Assembly: GCA_022592445.1 (NCBI GenBank)
Contig: JABYQR010000697.1
Location: 1 to 11,602, forward strand
DNA length: 11,602 nt
Direction: 5' to 3'
Source: Cytidiella melzeri
Taxonomy: Eukaryota > Basidiomycota > Agaricomycetes > Polyporales > Irpicaceae
The position numbers and the translations under genes were made by a program. Below, piece by piece: positions 1 to 7,650 of the stretch. The notes below the pieces were generated by a model, which saw only the letters and a program-made list of their open reading frames with translations, was not told the origin of the DNA and ran no database searches. The first letter of the stretch is position 1; each line of letters begins with the position of its first letter.

Positions 1-280
1 TTGTTCCGTGCATTCTCGGATCTTTGATTCGAGCAGAGAAGCAGTGGCAAGTGCACTGGTAGCAAGGATGCGGAATGTTCCGGTTTAGTACCACCTGATC
101 CTTGTTGTCTTCTTGTCCGTGACAGCGTGTGAGTGAAGACGAGAGAGAGGATCAGCGTGTATCATGGTACTGCCAGGCTTGTGTACCAACACAAAGTCGA
201 AGTCAGCCAAAAGTAATGACCAACGTGCTTGACGTCGAGTGAGGTGTTGCGCAGTTTCCAGTACTGCAGTTTGCGTGATC
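1..280 (-). pseudogene. pol: Pol: end of RNase H and linker toward integrase, left-edge partial
   Basis: The frame ending at 85 encodes ETAQHLTRRQARWSLLLADFDF, LVHKPGSTM and ADPLSRL, the typical C-terminal end of Ty3/gypsy RNase H. At about 115 and again at about 80 the sense shifts frame: first to DNKDQVVL, then to a short KPEH, then to RILATSALATASLLESKIRE, which runs off the left edge. Three frames carry sense within 200 nt, and each join needs one added base. The integrase HHCC and DDE motifs would lie further left, outside the window. Confidence 0.75.
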
Positions 281-465
281 TGTCCAGATCTCAAACGGTT
301 CCTTGAGCCCCTCAAGGTAGTGGCGCCAATCTTTGAGAGCTTCGGTGATGGCTAACATCTCCCGATCAAAGATTTCGTAGTTACGCTCTGCTTCAGTCAT
401 AGATGCGGACCGGTAGGCGATAGGGTGGTAGAATCCATCTTCCTTGATTTCTGGGAGATGATTCC
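203..465 (-). pseudogene. pol: Pol: RNase H middle segment
   Basis: This frame encodes the middle of the RNase H domain. It contains EDGFYHPIAYRSASMTEAERNYEIFDREMLAI, with the catalytic Glu and Asp region, and FEIWTDHAN, with a further catalytic Asp. Upstream the sense lies in two other frames. After HAN (about 285) the sense again leaves this frame and continues about 10-15 nt later in the next one. A stop is reached only at about 205, after out-of-frame residues. Each break is repaired by one added base. Confidence 0.82.
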
Positions 466-968
466 ACCGGTGCATAGCCCGAGGCATCGACTTCTAGACG
501 TGTAGGGAGTTCAGGGTCCCAGACTGCCAAGATAGGCTTAGTGGTAAAGGCCTTCTTTAGCAACGTGAAGGCAGTCTGTTGTGCTGGACCACAGACGAAC
601 AGTACGTCCTTCTTAGTCAGGTCGTGTAGAGGCCGTGCGTGCTTTGAGAAGTCTTGAATGAAGTGACGGTAGAAGTTGGCAAACCCGATGAATCCTCTGA
701 CTTCTTTGAGGTTCTTGGGTGTGGGCCACGTAGAAACTGCTTGGACTTTGACAGGGTCCATAGCTACTTTGCCGGCGCGAATGATCAACCCGAGGTACTC
801 GATCTCAGATTTCTCAAACTCGCACTTTTCTGGCCGGAGGTAGAGATTGTGCTGTTGAAGTTGCTCGAGGACTTCATGTACAACCTTGCAATGCTCTGTC
901 AGGTTGTTGCTCCAGATCAAGATGTCATCTAGATAGACAGCCACCTTGCCCTCGGCTACGAGGTCAGC
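393..968 (-). pseudogene. pol: Pol: RT catalytic core and start of RNase H
   Basis: This is the continuation of RT after the one-base loss near 966. The catalytic box YLDD is at about 935-924, inside VAVYLDDILIW. It is followed by the RT thumb and connection segments EKCEFEKSEIEYLGLII and GFANFYRHFI, and then by the first RNase H aspartate in LEVDASGYA near 480. After this motif the expected sense reading moves to other frames near 472 and again near 456, so the last 33 or so residues of this open frame are out of frame. The first codon reported by simple ORF finding (944) is a GTG inside RT, not a start. Confidence 0.87.
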
Positions 969-2235
969 GAATGTTGTCCATCAGAGCTTGGAAGGTAGCG
1001 GGTGAGTTCGTGAGACCGAAAAACATGACTTTGGGTTTGAAAAGTCCTCGGTTGGTAATGAAAGCCGCTTTGTACTCGTCTCCTTCCTTGATGCGAACAT
1101 TATGATATCCCCAACAAACATCAAACTTAGTGAAGATCTTTGCACCCTTGAGCTTGTTTATAATGTTGGTAGCAAGCGGTAGTGGGTAACAATTTTTTAC
1201 AGTGATGTTGTTGAGTTTACGATAGTCCTGAATAAGACAAAGTTTGTTATCCTTCTTTTTGATGAAGAAGACTGGAGAAGCCATTGGAGACTTGGAAGGC
1301 ATAATGTAACCTTTTGATAGGTTCTCCTGAATGAACTTGTCAAGCTCGGCTTGTTTGTTCAGGGGCATAGGATAAACTTTCGATTTGATGGTCTCAGGAG
1401 CGTCTGGTTTGAGATCAATCGGATGGTCCCAGGGCTGATGCTGGGGTAGCCAATTAGACTCTTCTTCAGAGAAGACTGTAGCGTGTCTGTGATACTCTGA
1501 TGGAACAATGTCTTCGAAGGAGTGCTGAGCTTTAGCTTTGTTTGCTTTGGCAGCGAGCTTGGTAGAGTAGGTGAAGCCGGCCATACACCAGACTTCGTCA
1601 GTGGTGTCTTGGATGATCCCGGCTTTGACCCACTGCCTATGTTCTTTGCAATTACCGTCCACTTTCTGGAAAGGTTGGTCAGGAGATTCTTCCGAGCCGC
1701 TCGGAATTGTCATTTCTCCTTTTTCCCAGTTGACGGTAGGGTTTACACGCTTGAGCCAGGGTAGCCCAAGTATGATGTCTTCTGGACCCAAGTCCGTGAC
1801 AAGAAACTCTGCTTTTTCTGTGTGGTCTCCAACAGTAAGTGTAAGGCGAACGAAGTGCGTCAATCCGCCAGCTTCATTCTTAGTTCCGTCAACATTATGC
1901 AATGAGATAACCCTTTCGAGCGGGTGCTGGATAATCTTATGCTTTTTGACGAACTGATGACTGATGAATAAAGCTGTAGCTCCTGAATCAATCATGGCAG
2001 GAACGCAAATGCTTCTATTCAGACCTTTTACTAGTACATGTATTTGGAAATGAGACAATAACCGGTCTAGAGACGATATAGTACATGCAGAGACATTAGA
2101 CAACGGGCACGGAGTTGCTATGGCACACGAAGATGACGAGGGTGAAGACGAGGAAAACAAGGACGGGGTATTGGGGGGACTTGCAGCTGCGGCTTTGTCA
2201 CGAGTCCTTTTCAAAAAACCACGTTGATCTTAGCA
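964..2235 (-). pseudogene. pol: Pol: protease and first half of reverse transcriptase
   Basis: The open frame starts after a TAA about seven codons before the gag stop and runs in the -1 frame relative to gag. Counted from the TTG at 2214, residues 76-78 are the protease active site DSG within PAMIDSGATALF, and ILGLPWL (148-154) is the second protease motif. RT follows: KKKDNKLCLIQDYRKLN (319-335), the first catalytic Asp in FTKFDVCWGY (D365), and FFGLTNSPATFQ (398-409). The first methionine is residue 74, at the protease site itself, so Pol cannot start independently at AUG and must be reached from Gag by frameshift, or by an ancestral fusion. The frame ends at a TGA at 966-964, a one-base frameshift inside RT just before the YLDD box. 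Confidence 0.88.
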
Positions 2236-2237
2236 GC
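2211..2237 (-). promoter_or_regulatory. Possible -1 frameshift site at the gag/pol junction of the left element
   Basis: On the minus strand the gag frame ends GTG GTT TTT TGA, within a T6 run. The pol frame is the -1 frame and is open only after a TAA eight codons upstream, so the overlap is about 24 nt. A P-site tRNA-Phe could re-pair perfectly one base back before the stop. It is not a classic X XXY YYZ heptamer, and no strong stem follows. Loss of one T from a former T7 would look the same. Confidence 0.35.
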
Positions 2238-2900
2238 CATTTCATCCATCTGCTTCTTCTGGATGTCCAACATGTCCTTGAGCGCCGCAATCTTAGCATC
2301 CTTGTCATTGGATGCATCTTGCTTCGCCGGGGTAGTGGTTGACGAGGTCGACGAGGTAGCAGCGACTTTTTGTCCCTTAGGGACTCCTTGAAGTTGTTTC
2401 AGGCAAACAGCCCCCCAGTGACCGGTACCACCGCAGTGGTTGCAGACCAGGTCGTCTGGGTGCTTCGAGTCCCTCTTCTTGTGACTCTCAGATCCACAAA
2501 CCGAGCAGCGCTTGCTCATCTCCTTCTTCCATTTCTGGAAGATCTCCTGTTTGCCTAAACCCGCAAAGAGCGAGTCAAACGAGGCGGAGAAACGGGATGC
2601 GTCGATCTCCATTGCATTGGGATCACGGAACGCTTGCTGGTGGGACTTGCCATGTCCTGAGGAACTGTCTACCATGACCTTCCCAGTGCTGTTGCGTAGA
2701 TCCGCTAGCTGAGCGTCTACTGCCTTGCACTGGTCCTTTAGTGCATCGTAGGTTGTGGCGCGGGTCTGGAAGTATGAGACGCGCTGAAGGTATTCCGTAC
2801 TCAAGCTCGACTTGAGACGGTTGAAAAGATCCTGCTGGCTCCAGCCAGTGCGAGGGGCCCAGGTCTCGGACTCCAAGATGTGGGCGGCAAACATCTTTTA
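2211..2900 (-). pseudogene. gag: Gag, C-terminal part with zinc knuckle
   Basis: This is the continuation of Gag after the frameshift near 2897, running to a TGA at 2213-2211. From the Met at 2894 it has 227 residues. Residues about 1-70 complete the capsid-like region. Residues 130-138 look like a partial knuckle (C-x2-C-x4-H). Residues 151-164 are a complete CCHC zinc knuckle (CNHCGGTGHWGAVC), which binds RNA in nucleocapsid proteins. The C-terminus is Ser/Thr/Ala-rich, then a charged helical tail. The stop lies inside a short overlap with the pol frame at a T6 run. The Met at 2894 is internal and is unlikely to be a real start. Confidence 0.85.
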
Positions 2901-3460
2901 CCCTGCTTCATGCCGGTAACCTTAGTCTTGGCCTCCATGACCGCGTCAATAGGCTCAAACTTGGCTTTGAAAGCCTCAATAAACGTATCCCAGCTGTTGC
3001 CAAAAGCTGGTTTACTGCTGGCCAGCTCCTCAATATGAGGGCGAGCCCAGTCGGCAGTGTCATCCTGCATAAACAACAAGGCGCTGGTGATGAGTTTGTG
3101 AGGATCAAAGATCCTCGCGCCATTGTTGTCTACCCGGACCTGGCCTTGCGCGTCCTGCTGGAAAAACGCCTTGCCCTGGTTCTGAGCCCAGACAATGAAA
3201 GCATGCCGGAAAAGCCTTGCTTCTAACAGCGTTTTTCCCTTAAAAGAGACAGGCTTCTCGACAATACTCCGTTCTTGGGACGTGTGCATGGCCGCGGCAA
3301 CGGCTGGTGCCTGAACAGCTGCCAAGGCAGCCACCTGATTGGTGAGATCCACCATTCTTTGCGTCAGGACCCCGAACATGTTGAGGATGTCCTGAGCACT
3401 CAGGTTGGCGACGACAGCTGGGGCGGCGTCGGGAGCAGCGTTCTGCTGGTTCTGGTCCAT
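2801..3460 (-). pseudogene. gag: Gag, N-terminal part (capsid), before a frameshift
   Basis: The frame opens with an ATG at 3460-3458 and encodes a retrotransposon Gag: an Ala/Gln-rich N-terminus, then a capsid-like helical region. Capsid-like cues are the segments KPVSFKGKT and FIVWAQNQGKAF and a DTFIEAFKAKFEPID stretch. The sense reading ends near 2900 at MKQGK, after which the frame reads into unrelated residues until a stop at 2801. The true continuation is in the -1 frame at 2894. The switch lies at an A4 run (minus strand; positions 2899-2896), and one extra A would rejoin the two parts. This ATG is the first methionine in the frame. The frame is also open for about 35 codons upstream of it, back to a TGA near 3570. 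Role: structural protein of the virus-like particle. Confidence 0.85.
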
Positions 3461-3704
3461 GTCTTCCTTGGTGATAAGACAAAGATTGTTTTCGTTCGGA
3501 GTCTGGTGGTGCTCAGAATAGTATTCGCTGTTGACCGCTTCTGTTGGGTCTACCTGAGTGTATCAATTTGGGCACGGTTGTTTGTCACACTCATAGAATA
3601 TGCCCTCGTAGAAGTGGTCGTCTGTGACCGTGCTCGAATCGAAGAAGTGTATGTAATTTTTGCAAAGGAGACTGGACGACGTGGTGGGCAAACTATGAAT
3701 CTAT
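3461..3704 (-). other. Leader between the Met-less ORF and gag; no gene
   Basis: This is 244 nt with no ORF of note and no recognisable LTR boundary or tRNA primer site. The gag frame is open without ATG from about 3567 to the gag ATG at 3460, and would encode about 35 residues beginning YTQVDPTEAV. Further upstream in the same frame a coding-like stretch (LLCKNYIHFFDSSTVTD) is cut by a TGA near 3570. This could be a non-AUG extension, the tail of an exon or chance. Confidence 0.4.
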
Positions 3705-4460
3705 CTAAATCCACTCGAAGTAGCTATTGTTGTTAACTACGTTGAGCTGGGCAAGAACTTTGCTGTAGTTCTTACAAAGCTGTTTAAACGAAACCTTCCC
3801 TATTGCTTTGCAACCCCAGTCCAGGAGTTGCCACTCGCGATCTGCTGTGACAGGTGCAACCTTGTCAAGTTGGTTGAGGAAGCGATTAACTTTGTTGACG
3901 AGATGGAGTAGTGCACGACGGTGATCAGGGTCTGCACAGTTGGGGAGTTCCTGAAGCTCTGTGAGAGCTTGTAGGCGGGTGCGGACTGCGGTAAGCTTCG
4001 GCCTAAAGATGCCGATGAGGTCAACTGGTGATAACTTTTTAAAGTCGATCAGTACCGGTTTGGGTGCAGCGGGAGCAGGAGTGGGCGGGGGAAGTTTGGC
4101 AAGCCTCTCAGCGAGAGTTGGCTTGTGGGTTTGTTGCTCAGCTAGTGTGCAAGCACGTTCTTCTGCTACGCGTTCTCCGTAGGCTCGGGCAGAAGCGCAA
4201 AGTTGTTGATTCTCCTTGTAAGAGGGGACAGTGATAGTGATGCCTTTGACAGGCGGCTTCTTGGACACGTACTTTGAGACGGTGACCAGGTCCTTGTCAG
4301 ACCAGCAATGAGGTTGACCACTCTTACGTTTGGCAGCAAGAGCGTCGAGGAAAGATGGGGGGAGGCACCTCTTGAGCTGAGGCTCGTTCGTAGAGAGGTC
4401 CTTGGAAAAACGGGTGCACGTGTCCTTAGGCACTAGACAATGCAAGGGGGTTCAAACGGT
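3705..4460 (-). CDS. Unrecognised protein-coding frame without methionine, probably a downstream exon
   Basis: The frame is open from a TGA just upstream of 4460 to a TAG at 3707-3705. From the TTG at 4445 it encodes 246 residues, none of them Met. Codon use is strongly coding (C/G/T-rich third positions, many AAG, GAC, CTC). Visible parts are a basic Cys-containing N-terminal third with GQPHCWSDKDLVTVSKYV (43-60); an Ala/Glu-rich helical stretch (84-115); a proline-rich linker (119-130); and a helical C-terminal half with several Leu-rich helices ending SYFEWI. I do not recognise the family. It lies 244 nt upstream of gag on the same strand, so it is either an extra ORF of the retroelement or a host exon next to the insertion. 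With no Met, translation must enter by splicing, frameshift or a non-AUG start. A candidate acceptor, CTAG at 4436-4433, leaves the frame open. Confidence 0.6.
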
Positions 4461-4700
4461 CAATGTAAGTGGTAGCTCAACGGTATGATGAGACCTGAGA
4501 CGTACTCGTCAAACAGGAACAAACTTTTGTGAACGGTGGGGGAGGAGATATAAACCCAGGGGTTACACAACAATCTTGACCTAATGACACGGAGACAGGG
4601 CTCGACGTGACAAACAGGGACACAATGTGGATGAAAACGAGGAGGTGGTGGCAGGCGCGAAGCACAATGCGTTCACCAGCTATCAAACTTATTCAGAAAG

Positions 4701-4767
4701 CTAGCCCAGTAAAGACCAAGTTAGTATTGTCACTACCAGCTATGTAGTACAAGAGGGGGTTGCTTAC
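4701..4767 (-). other. Intron-like segment, 67 nt
   Basis: Read on the minus strand it starts GTAAGC, contains the exact branch-point consensus TACTAAC (plus-strand 4720-4726) and ends CTAG about 18 nt later. The length is typical of basidiomycete introns. Its last 20 nt are identical to the 20 nt just before its donor. Confidence 0.45.
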
Positions 4768-4787
4768 CTAGCCCAGTAAAGACCAAG
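4701..4787. repeat. Perfect 20-bp direct repeat (4701-4720 and 4768-4787)
   Basis: CTAGCCCAGTAAAGACCAAG occurs at 4701-4720 and again at 4768-4787, with 47 bp between. The bases on either side differ, so the repeat is exactly 20 bp. The two copies fall on the two borders of the intron-like segment. It looks like a duplication made by an insertion or by tandem copying. Confidence 0.9.
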
Positions 4788-4816
4788 AGGTCGAGATGGG
4801 GGCTAGGAGCGTTCAT
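4768..4816 (-). CDS. Candidate first coding exon for the Met-less frame
   Basis: An ATG at 4816-4814 opens a 16-codon frame (MNAPSPHLDLLVFTGL) that ends in a strong fungal-type donor, CTAG|GTAAGC, at 4767. Joined to the acceptor at 4433 it would enter the 246-codon frame in phase, giving about 258 residues. The implied 335-nt intron is long for this kind of fungus. The better-formed 67-nt intron from the same donor leads to a stop codon within three codons. The in-phase fit has a one-in-three chance of being accidental. Confidence 0.25.
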
Positions 4817-5316
4817 GCAGCATCTTATATAGACTTCAGGGACCTGCGCACAGACCATGTTGAGGGCAGGCTTTGCAAGAAGCCATGTGAACGAAGAACA
4901 AAAGAACTACCTAAAGGAGAACAATGGCTATTGTCTAGACCTTGCCAAGAACTCTACTCGTGAGAGAATCTATCTAAAAGGAGACCAACTATTGTATTCC
5001 ATTCCCACACCTGTGAGAACATCCTTCCATAAAGAGAACAATAAGGAAAGAACAATAAGGAGCCCATGTGGACAGTATCTATGACGTCCAACCCTAGCTA
5101 TGGGCTGAGCCATGTGCTTGTAGCCATGTGGTCTTACTTAAGCTAAGTCACATGCCAGTGTGATGTAGTAGCAAGTAATGTGACCGTGTGGAGCATCTAA
5201 GCCACGTGATACGGGCGCTTAATAGACGTGAAAAGGGATTTTATGGTTGCAACTGAGCTGCAGCCCGGAGTTTTACAGATAAAAACAAGAGGTAAATTGC
5301 AAAAATTAAGGGCTAG
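4817..5316. other. Non-coding interval with small repeats
   Basis: No supported gene. AGCCATGTG occurs at 4881-4889, 5108-5116 and 5122-5130, with a near copy at about 5060. An imperfect 14-bp tandem pair shares GAACAATAAGGA at 5036-5047 and 5050-5061. A CACGTG box lies near 5203. A 75-codon plus-strand open frame (4857-5084) has no features that support it as a gene. Confidence 0.6.
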
Positions 5317-5454
5317 TCAGGCCATCCATGACACCAGCTTGCCTAAGCAACTGAGGAGCACAATCGGATGGTAAGCCTTCAGGACTGAGTAATCAGTCTT
5401 CTTGGGCTTTGCGATGACAATAGTCACCGACGATTTAAACTGCGGGGGCCAAAA
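5317..5454 (-). pseudogene. LINE RT continuation after frameshift
   Basis: This is the frame after the one-base loss near 5455. It encodes FWPPQFKSSVTIVIAKPKK and then KAYHPIVLLSCLGKLV, standard early RT motifs of fungal LINEs (the usual Arg in the YRPI motif is His here). It ends at a TGA at 5319-5317, and beyond that no RT-like sense is seen in any frame. Confidence 0.8.
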
Positions 5455-6749
5455 CTGTTAGTCACGCATGCATTGAAGACAGAGAGAAGGTACGTCTCAA
5501 TCTCGCAATCAGCGACAAGGGACTTGATCATTGACCAGGTGAGATGGTCTGGTCCTGGTGCAGAACGGGAAGACGTTGAGGCAAGGCATTCTCTCAGCTC
5601 TTGCCGAGAGAAGGGCGGAAAAGCTCTTTCGTTGCGCTGTTCGAGGACGTCAACAACAGAAAGATCAACTGGACGGTCCTGTGCCGAGTAGAACTGCTCT
5701 GTGCACCCCCTGACGGAGTTGTCAAAGGAGTGTAGGGTGGCTCCATCGTTACCTTTGATATGAGATGCGGTTGAAACCAGGCATGGCTTGGACCACGACG
5801 TGAGGTCCCAGACACGTTTTTTAGCTGCCATGTCTTGAATGACGTTGTCAAAGTGAAGTCTCTTGGCCTTCCGCACCACTCGAAAGAAAGCCCACCGGTC
5901 CTCTTGCTGATTGGTGAGCCGGAACACTCGCAGAGTTTCCTGGCACTCCTCGTTCCACCACGGCTTGGAGTGGCTGGTGATGTGTGGTATTGACGAGTGT
6001 CGATTGAATGCTTCCTGGATAGAGTCAAAGAATATGTTCAGCGAGCTTTCAACATCCTGAGAAGAAGAAAGAGGGTCATGGATGCGCAAGCGGGCCGCGT
6101 CCAGGATGTCTAAAATAAATTCCGTTTCTGCATCGGAATTAGGGGGAATGCACGGGAGAGCGATGTATTCCGGTGTGGCAGGGATGTCGATGATCAGGAC
6201 AGCGTGGTCTGAGCCCATGCGCATGTTAGCGTCCACAGTGAGTGTGGTGAGAGGATGATCCATGAAAGTTGAGTCAACCCATGCCAGATCGATGACTGAT
6301 GGCGCAAATCCACGACGGTGAGGCAAGTGTGTGTACACGTCCGGAGAGTTCAGGAGTGAGACTCTGATGTCCGGCATGAAGTCGATGATGTCTTGCGCAT
6401 GCCGATCATCCTGGCACCCTGATTCCCAGAGCATGTGGTGAAGGTTGAAATTGCCTGCAACAAGGGTGAATGATGGAAGGTGCTGCGCTGCAAGGAGTTC
6501 ATGAGTGGCCTTGTGCGTGTCAATATGGCTATACACATTCAGAAAGAAGCGTTCAGTGTTTTGAAAGAGAACGGAGAAACATAGTAAATGAGGATGCAAG
6601 ATAATGTTGTGGTGAGTCTGCGGGTTGGAGCCCGCCCACCTACGGTTGATGTAGCACGCTACTCGTGCCTCCTGAATGTTGCCCACCTCAAGGAGAATCC
6701 AGTCCCTTGATTGCACCTGAGTACCAAAGACCATATGTAGTATCACCAT
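5424..6749 (-). pseudogene. LINE ORF2: APE-like endonuclease plus start of RT
   Basis: This is a 441-codon frame. Endonuclease motifs in order are VAGNFNLHH (97-105), PSVIDLAWV (150-158) and SDHAVLI (180-186). The usual metal-binding GDFN motif reads GNFN here, an Asp-to-Asn change at residue 100 that would be expected to impair cleavage. KPWWNEECQETLRVFR (262-277) is the conserved linker after the endonuclease, and SAPGPDHLTWSMIKS (396-410) is the opening motif of the RT domain. Sense ends near residue 431, where a one-base loss after VTN shifts the reading. The last ten residues, up to a stop at 5424, are out of frame. The start at 6749 is arbitrary because the true N-terminus is missing. 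The enzyme would nick target DNA and prime reverse transcription, but this copy cannot do either. Confidence 0.85.
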
Positions 6750-7318
6750 CAGCTGAGCTCATCAGCAAGAGCAGTGTTCGTAAAAAGTGTGTTTGGGTAG
6801 ATTACCATGTGTATTACAAGGATGTGCTACTGTATTCAATTATATACAAGAATACTGAAAACTTCGACATGAATCAAGAAAGAAGGGGCCGCAAAGCAGT
6901 AGCTAGAAGTTGCGGCAAGCAGGTACCAGACGCAAAACGCAAACGCAATGTTGCGACGAGGCTGCGATACGCCTCTTAGTGGAGTTTAAACTGCGCTCAG
7001 TCTCAAAGTCACGCATGTCTCGATATTGTTTGTAAAAACTACTCTACACATGTAAACAGAGCAATCGGACTGCTGGAGCAGCTTTCAATGCAATATTAGT
7101 CACTTTGCTTCTGCAAGATGGTCATAAAATATGCAGTACATCAGTCAGAATCTCTATCCATCAATTTGAGTAAAGTACAGAAACTCACTGCTTTGTCTCT
7201 ACCGAATTCATCCCTCGCATTTATACTACTTTTCTTACACCAAAATAATGCTATAGTCGTCCTTTATTGCTCACAGTATACTTAGAATATTCGGACGTGC
7301 GCAAGTATTGAAAGTACT

Positions 7319-7350
7319 AGTGTTCGTAAAAACAGGCGTTTACAAACACT
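7319..7350. repeat. Inverted repeat, 12-bp arms, one mismatch
   Basis: The arms AGTGTTCGTAAA (7319-7330) and TTTACAAACACT (7339-7350) are complementary at 11 of 12 positions and are separated by 8 nt. It is a cruciform or hairpin candidate of unknown role. Confidence 0.7.
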
Positions 7351-7561
7351 GCATCAAGGATAGTACAACCCGCCATCAAAAGTATAGGCGGGTGCTCACA
7401 AATCTCACCGACGGAGTACGTCAATTATTGATCGTAGCTGTCTGGCATTGCAATGTCGTGCGTCTTCCGGCGGGGTCGGCAACTTCAGATTGTCACCCAG
7501 ACCACAGTCCGCCTATGCATGTTTCAGACGCGCCCGCCTATCAATTTAGAAGTCGCTGTGA

Positions 7562-7601
7562 GGAGCGCGGTTCATTGTGTCTTTTTTGAACTCCGCGCTC
7601 C
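7562..7601. repeat. GC-rich inverted repeat with 9-bp perfect arms
   Basis: GGAGCGCGG (7562-7570) pairs with CCGCGCTCC (7593-7601). Inside, TTCA (7571-7574) pairs with TGAA (7587-7590) after a 2-nt bulge, leaving a 12-nt loop with a T6 run. It stands out in AT-rich surroundings. Confidence 0.7.
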
Positions 7602-7650
7602 CAACAAGGAAGGAGCATCGGCAACGTCCGCGCTCTCCCTTAACATCTGG

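Larger units (their letters stand above)
1..3460 (-). mobile_element. Degenerate Ty3/gypsy LTR retrotransposon, partial
   Basis: Read on the minus strand, the order is Gag with a CCHC knuckle, aspartic protease, reverse transcriptase, RNase H. This is the Ty3/gypsy (Metaviridae-type) order, with integrase expected next and lying beyond the left edge. No frame-spanning nonsense mutations are seen in the long blocks. The breaks are single-base losses, one in gag, one in RT and several below position 490. Neither LTR could be located. The 3' one is outside the window, and the 5' one should lie right of 3460, but no convincing TG...CA unit or tRNA-type primer site was found there. The protein family is clear. 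The ends of the element are not. Confidence 0.88.
5317..6758 (-). mobile_element. Non-LTR retrotransposon (LINE) fragment, truncated at both ends
   Basis: On the minus strand this carries the C-terminal two thirds of an APE-like endonuclease followed by the beginning of a reverse transcriptase, the order of ORF2 in APE-type LINEs. The N-terminal endonuclease motifs (the QWN and QEP type) are absent: the frame is closed by a TGA just right of 6758 and no homologous sequence is seen beyond. The RT is recognisable only up to about 5317, so its catalytic boxes are missing. No poly-A tail or target-site duplication was found. Confidence 0.82.
6759..7650. other. AT-rich non-coding interval with hairpins and short repeats
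   Basis: No supported gene on either strand. AGTGTTCGTAAAAA occurs at 6773-6786 and 7319-7332, with a variant near 7027. Inverted repeats are at 7319-7350, 7368-7393 and 7562-7601. A scrap at 6985-7017 resembles part of the nearby LINE. Confidence 0.55.

Noticed and set aside
1522..1957. Plus-strand open frames across the left pol
   Set aside because: They lie opposite the protease region, which has clear motifs on the minus strand. These are shadows.
4447..4490. tRNA-like strings (GGTTCAAAC and GGTAGCTCAACGG)
   Set aside because: They resemble T-arm and D-arm consensus but are in reversed order, and no acceptor or anticodon stem can be formed. Coincidence is the simplest reading.
4857..5084. 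75-codon plus-strand frame
   Set aside because: No domain, no splice context, repetitive A-rich base composition and no coding bias.
6665..6979. 104-codon plus-strand frame
   Set aside because: It starts opposite the LINE fragment and runs into AT-rich non-coding DNA. No motif and no coding character.
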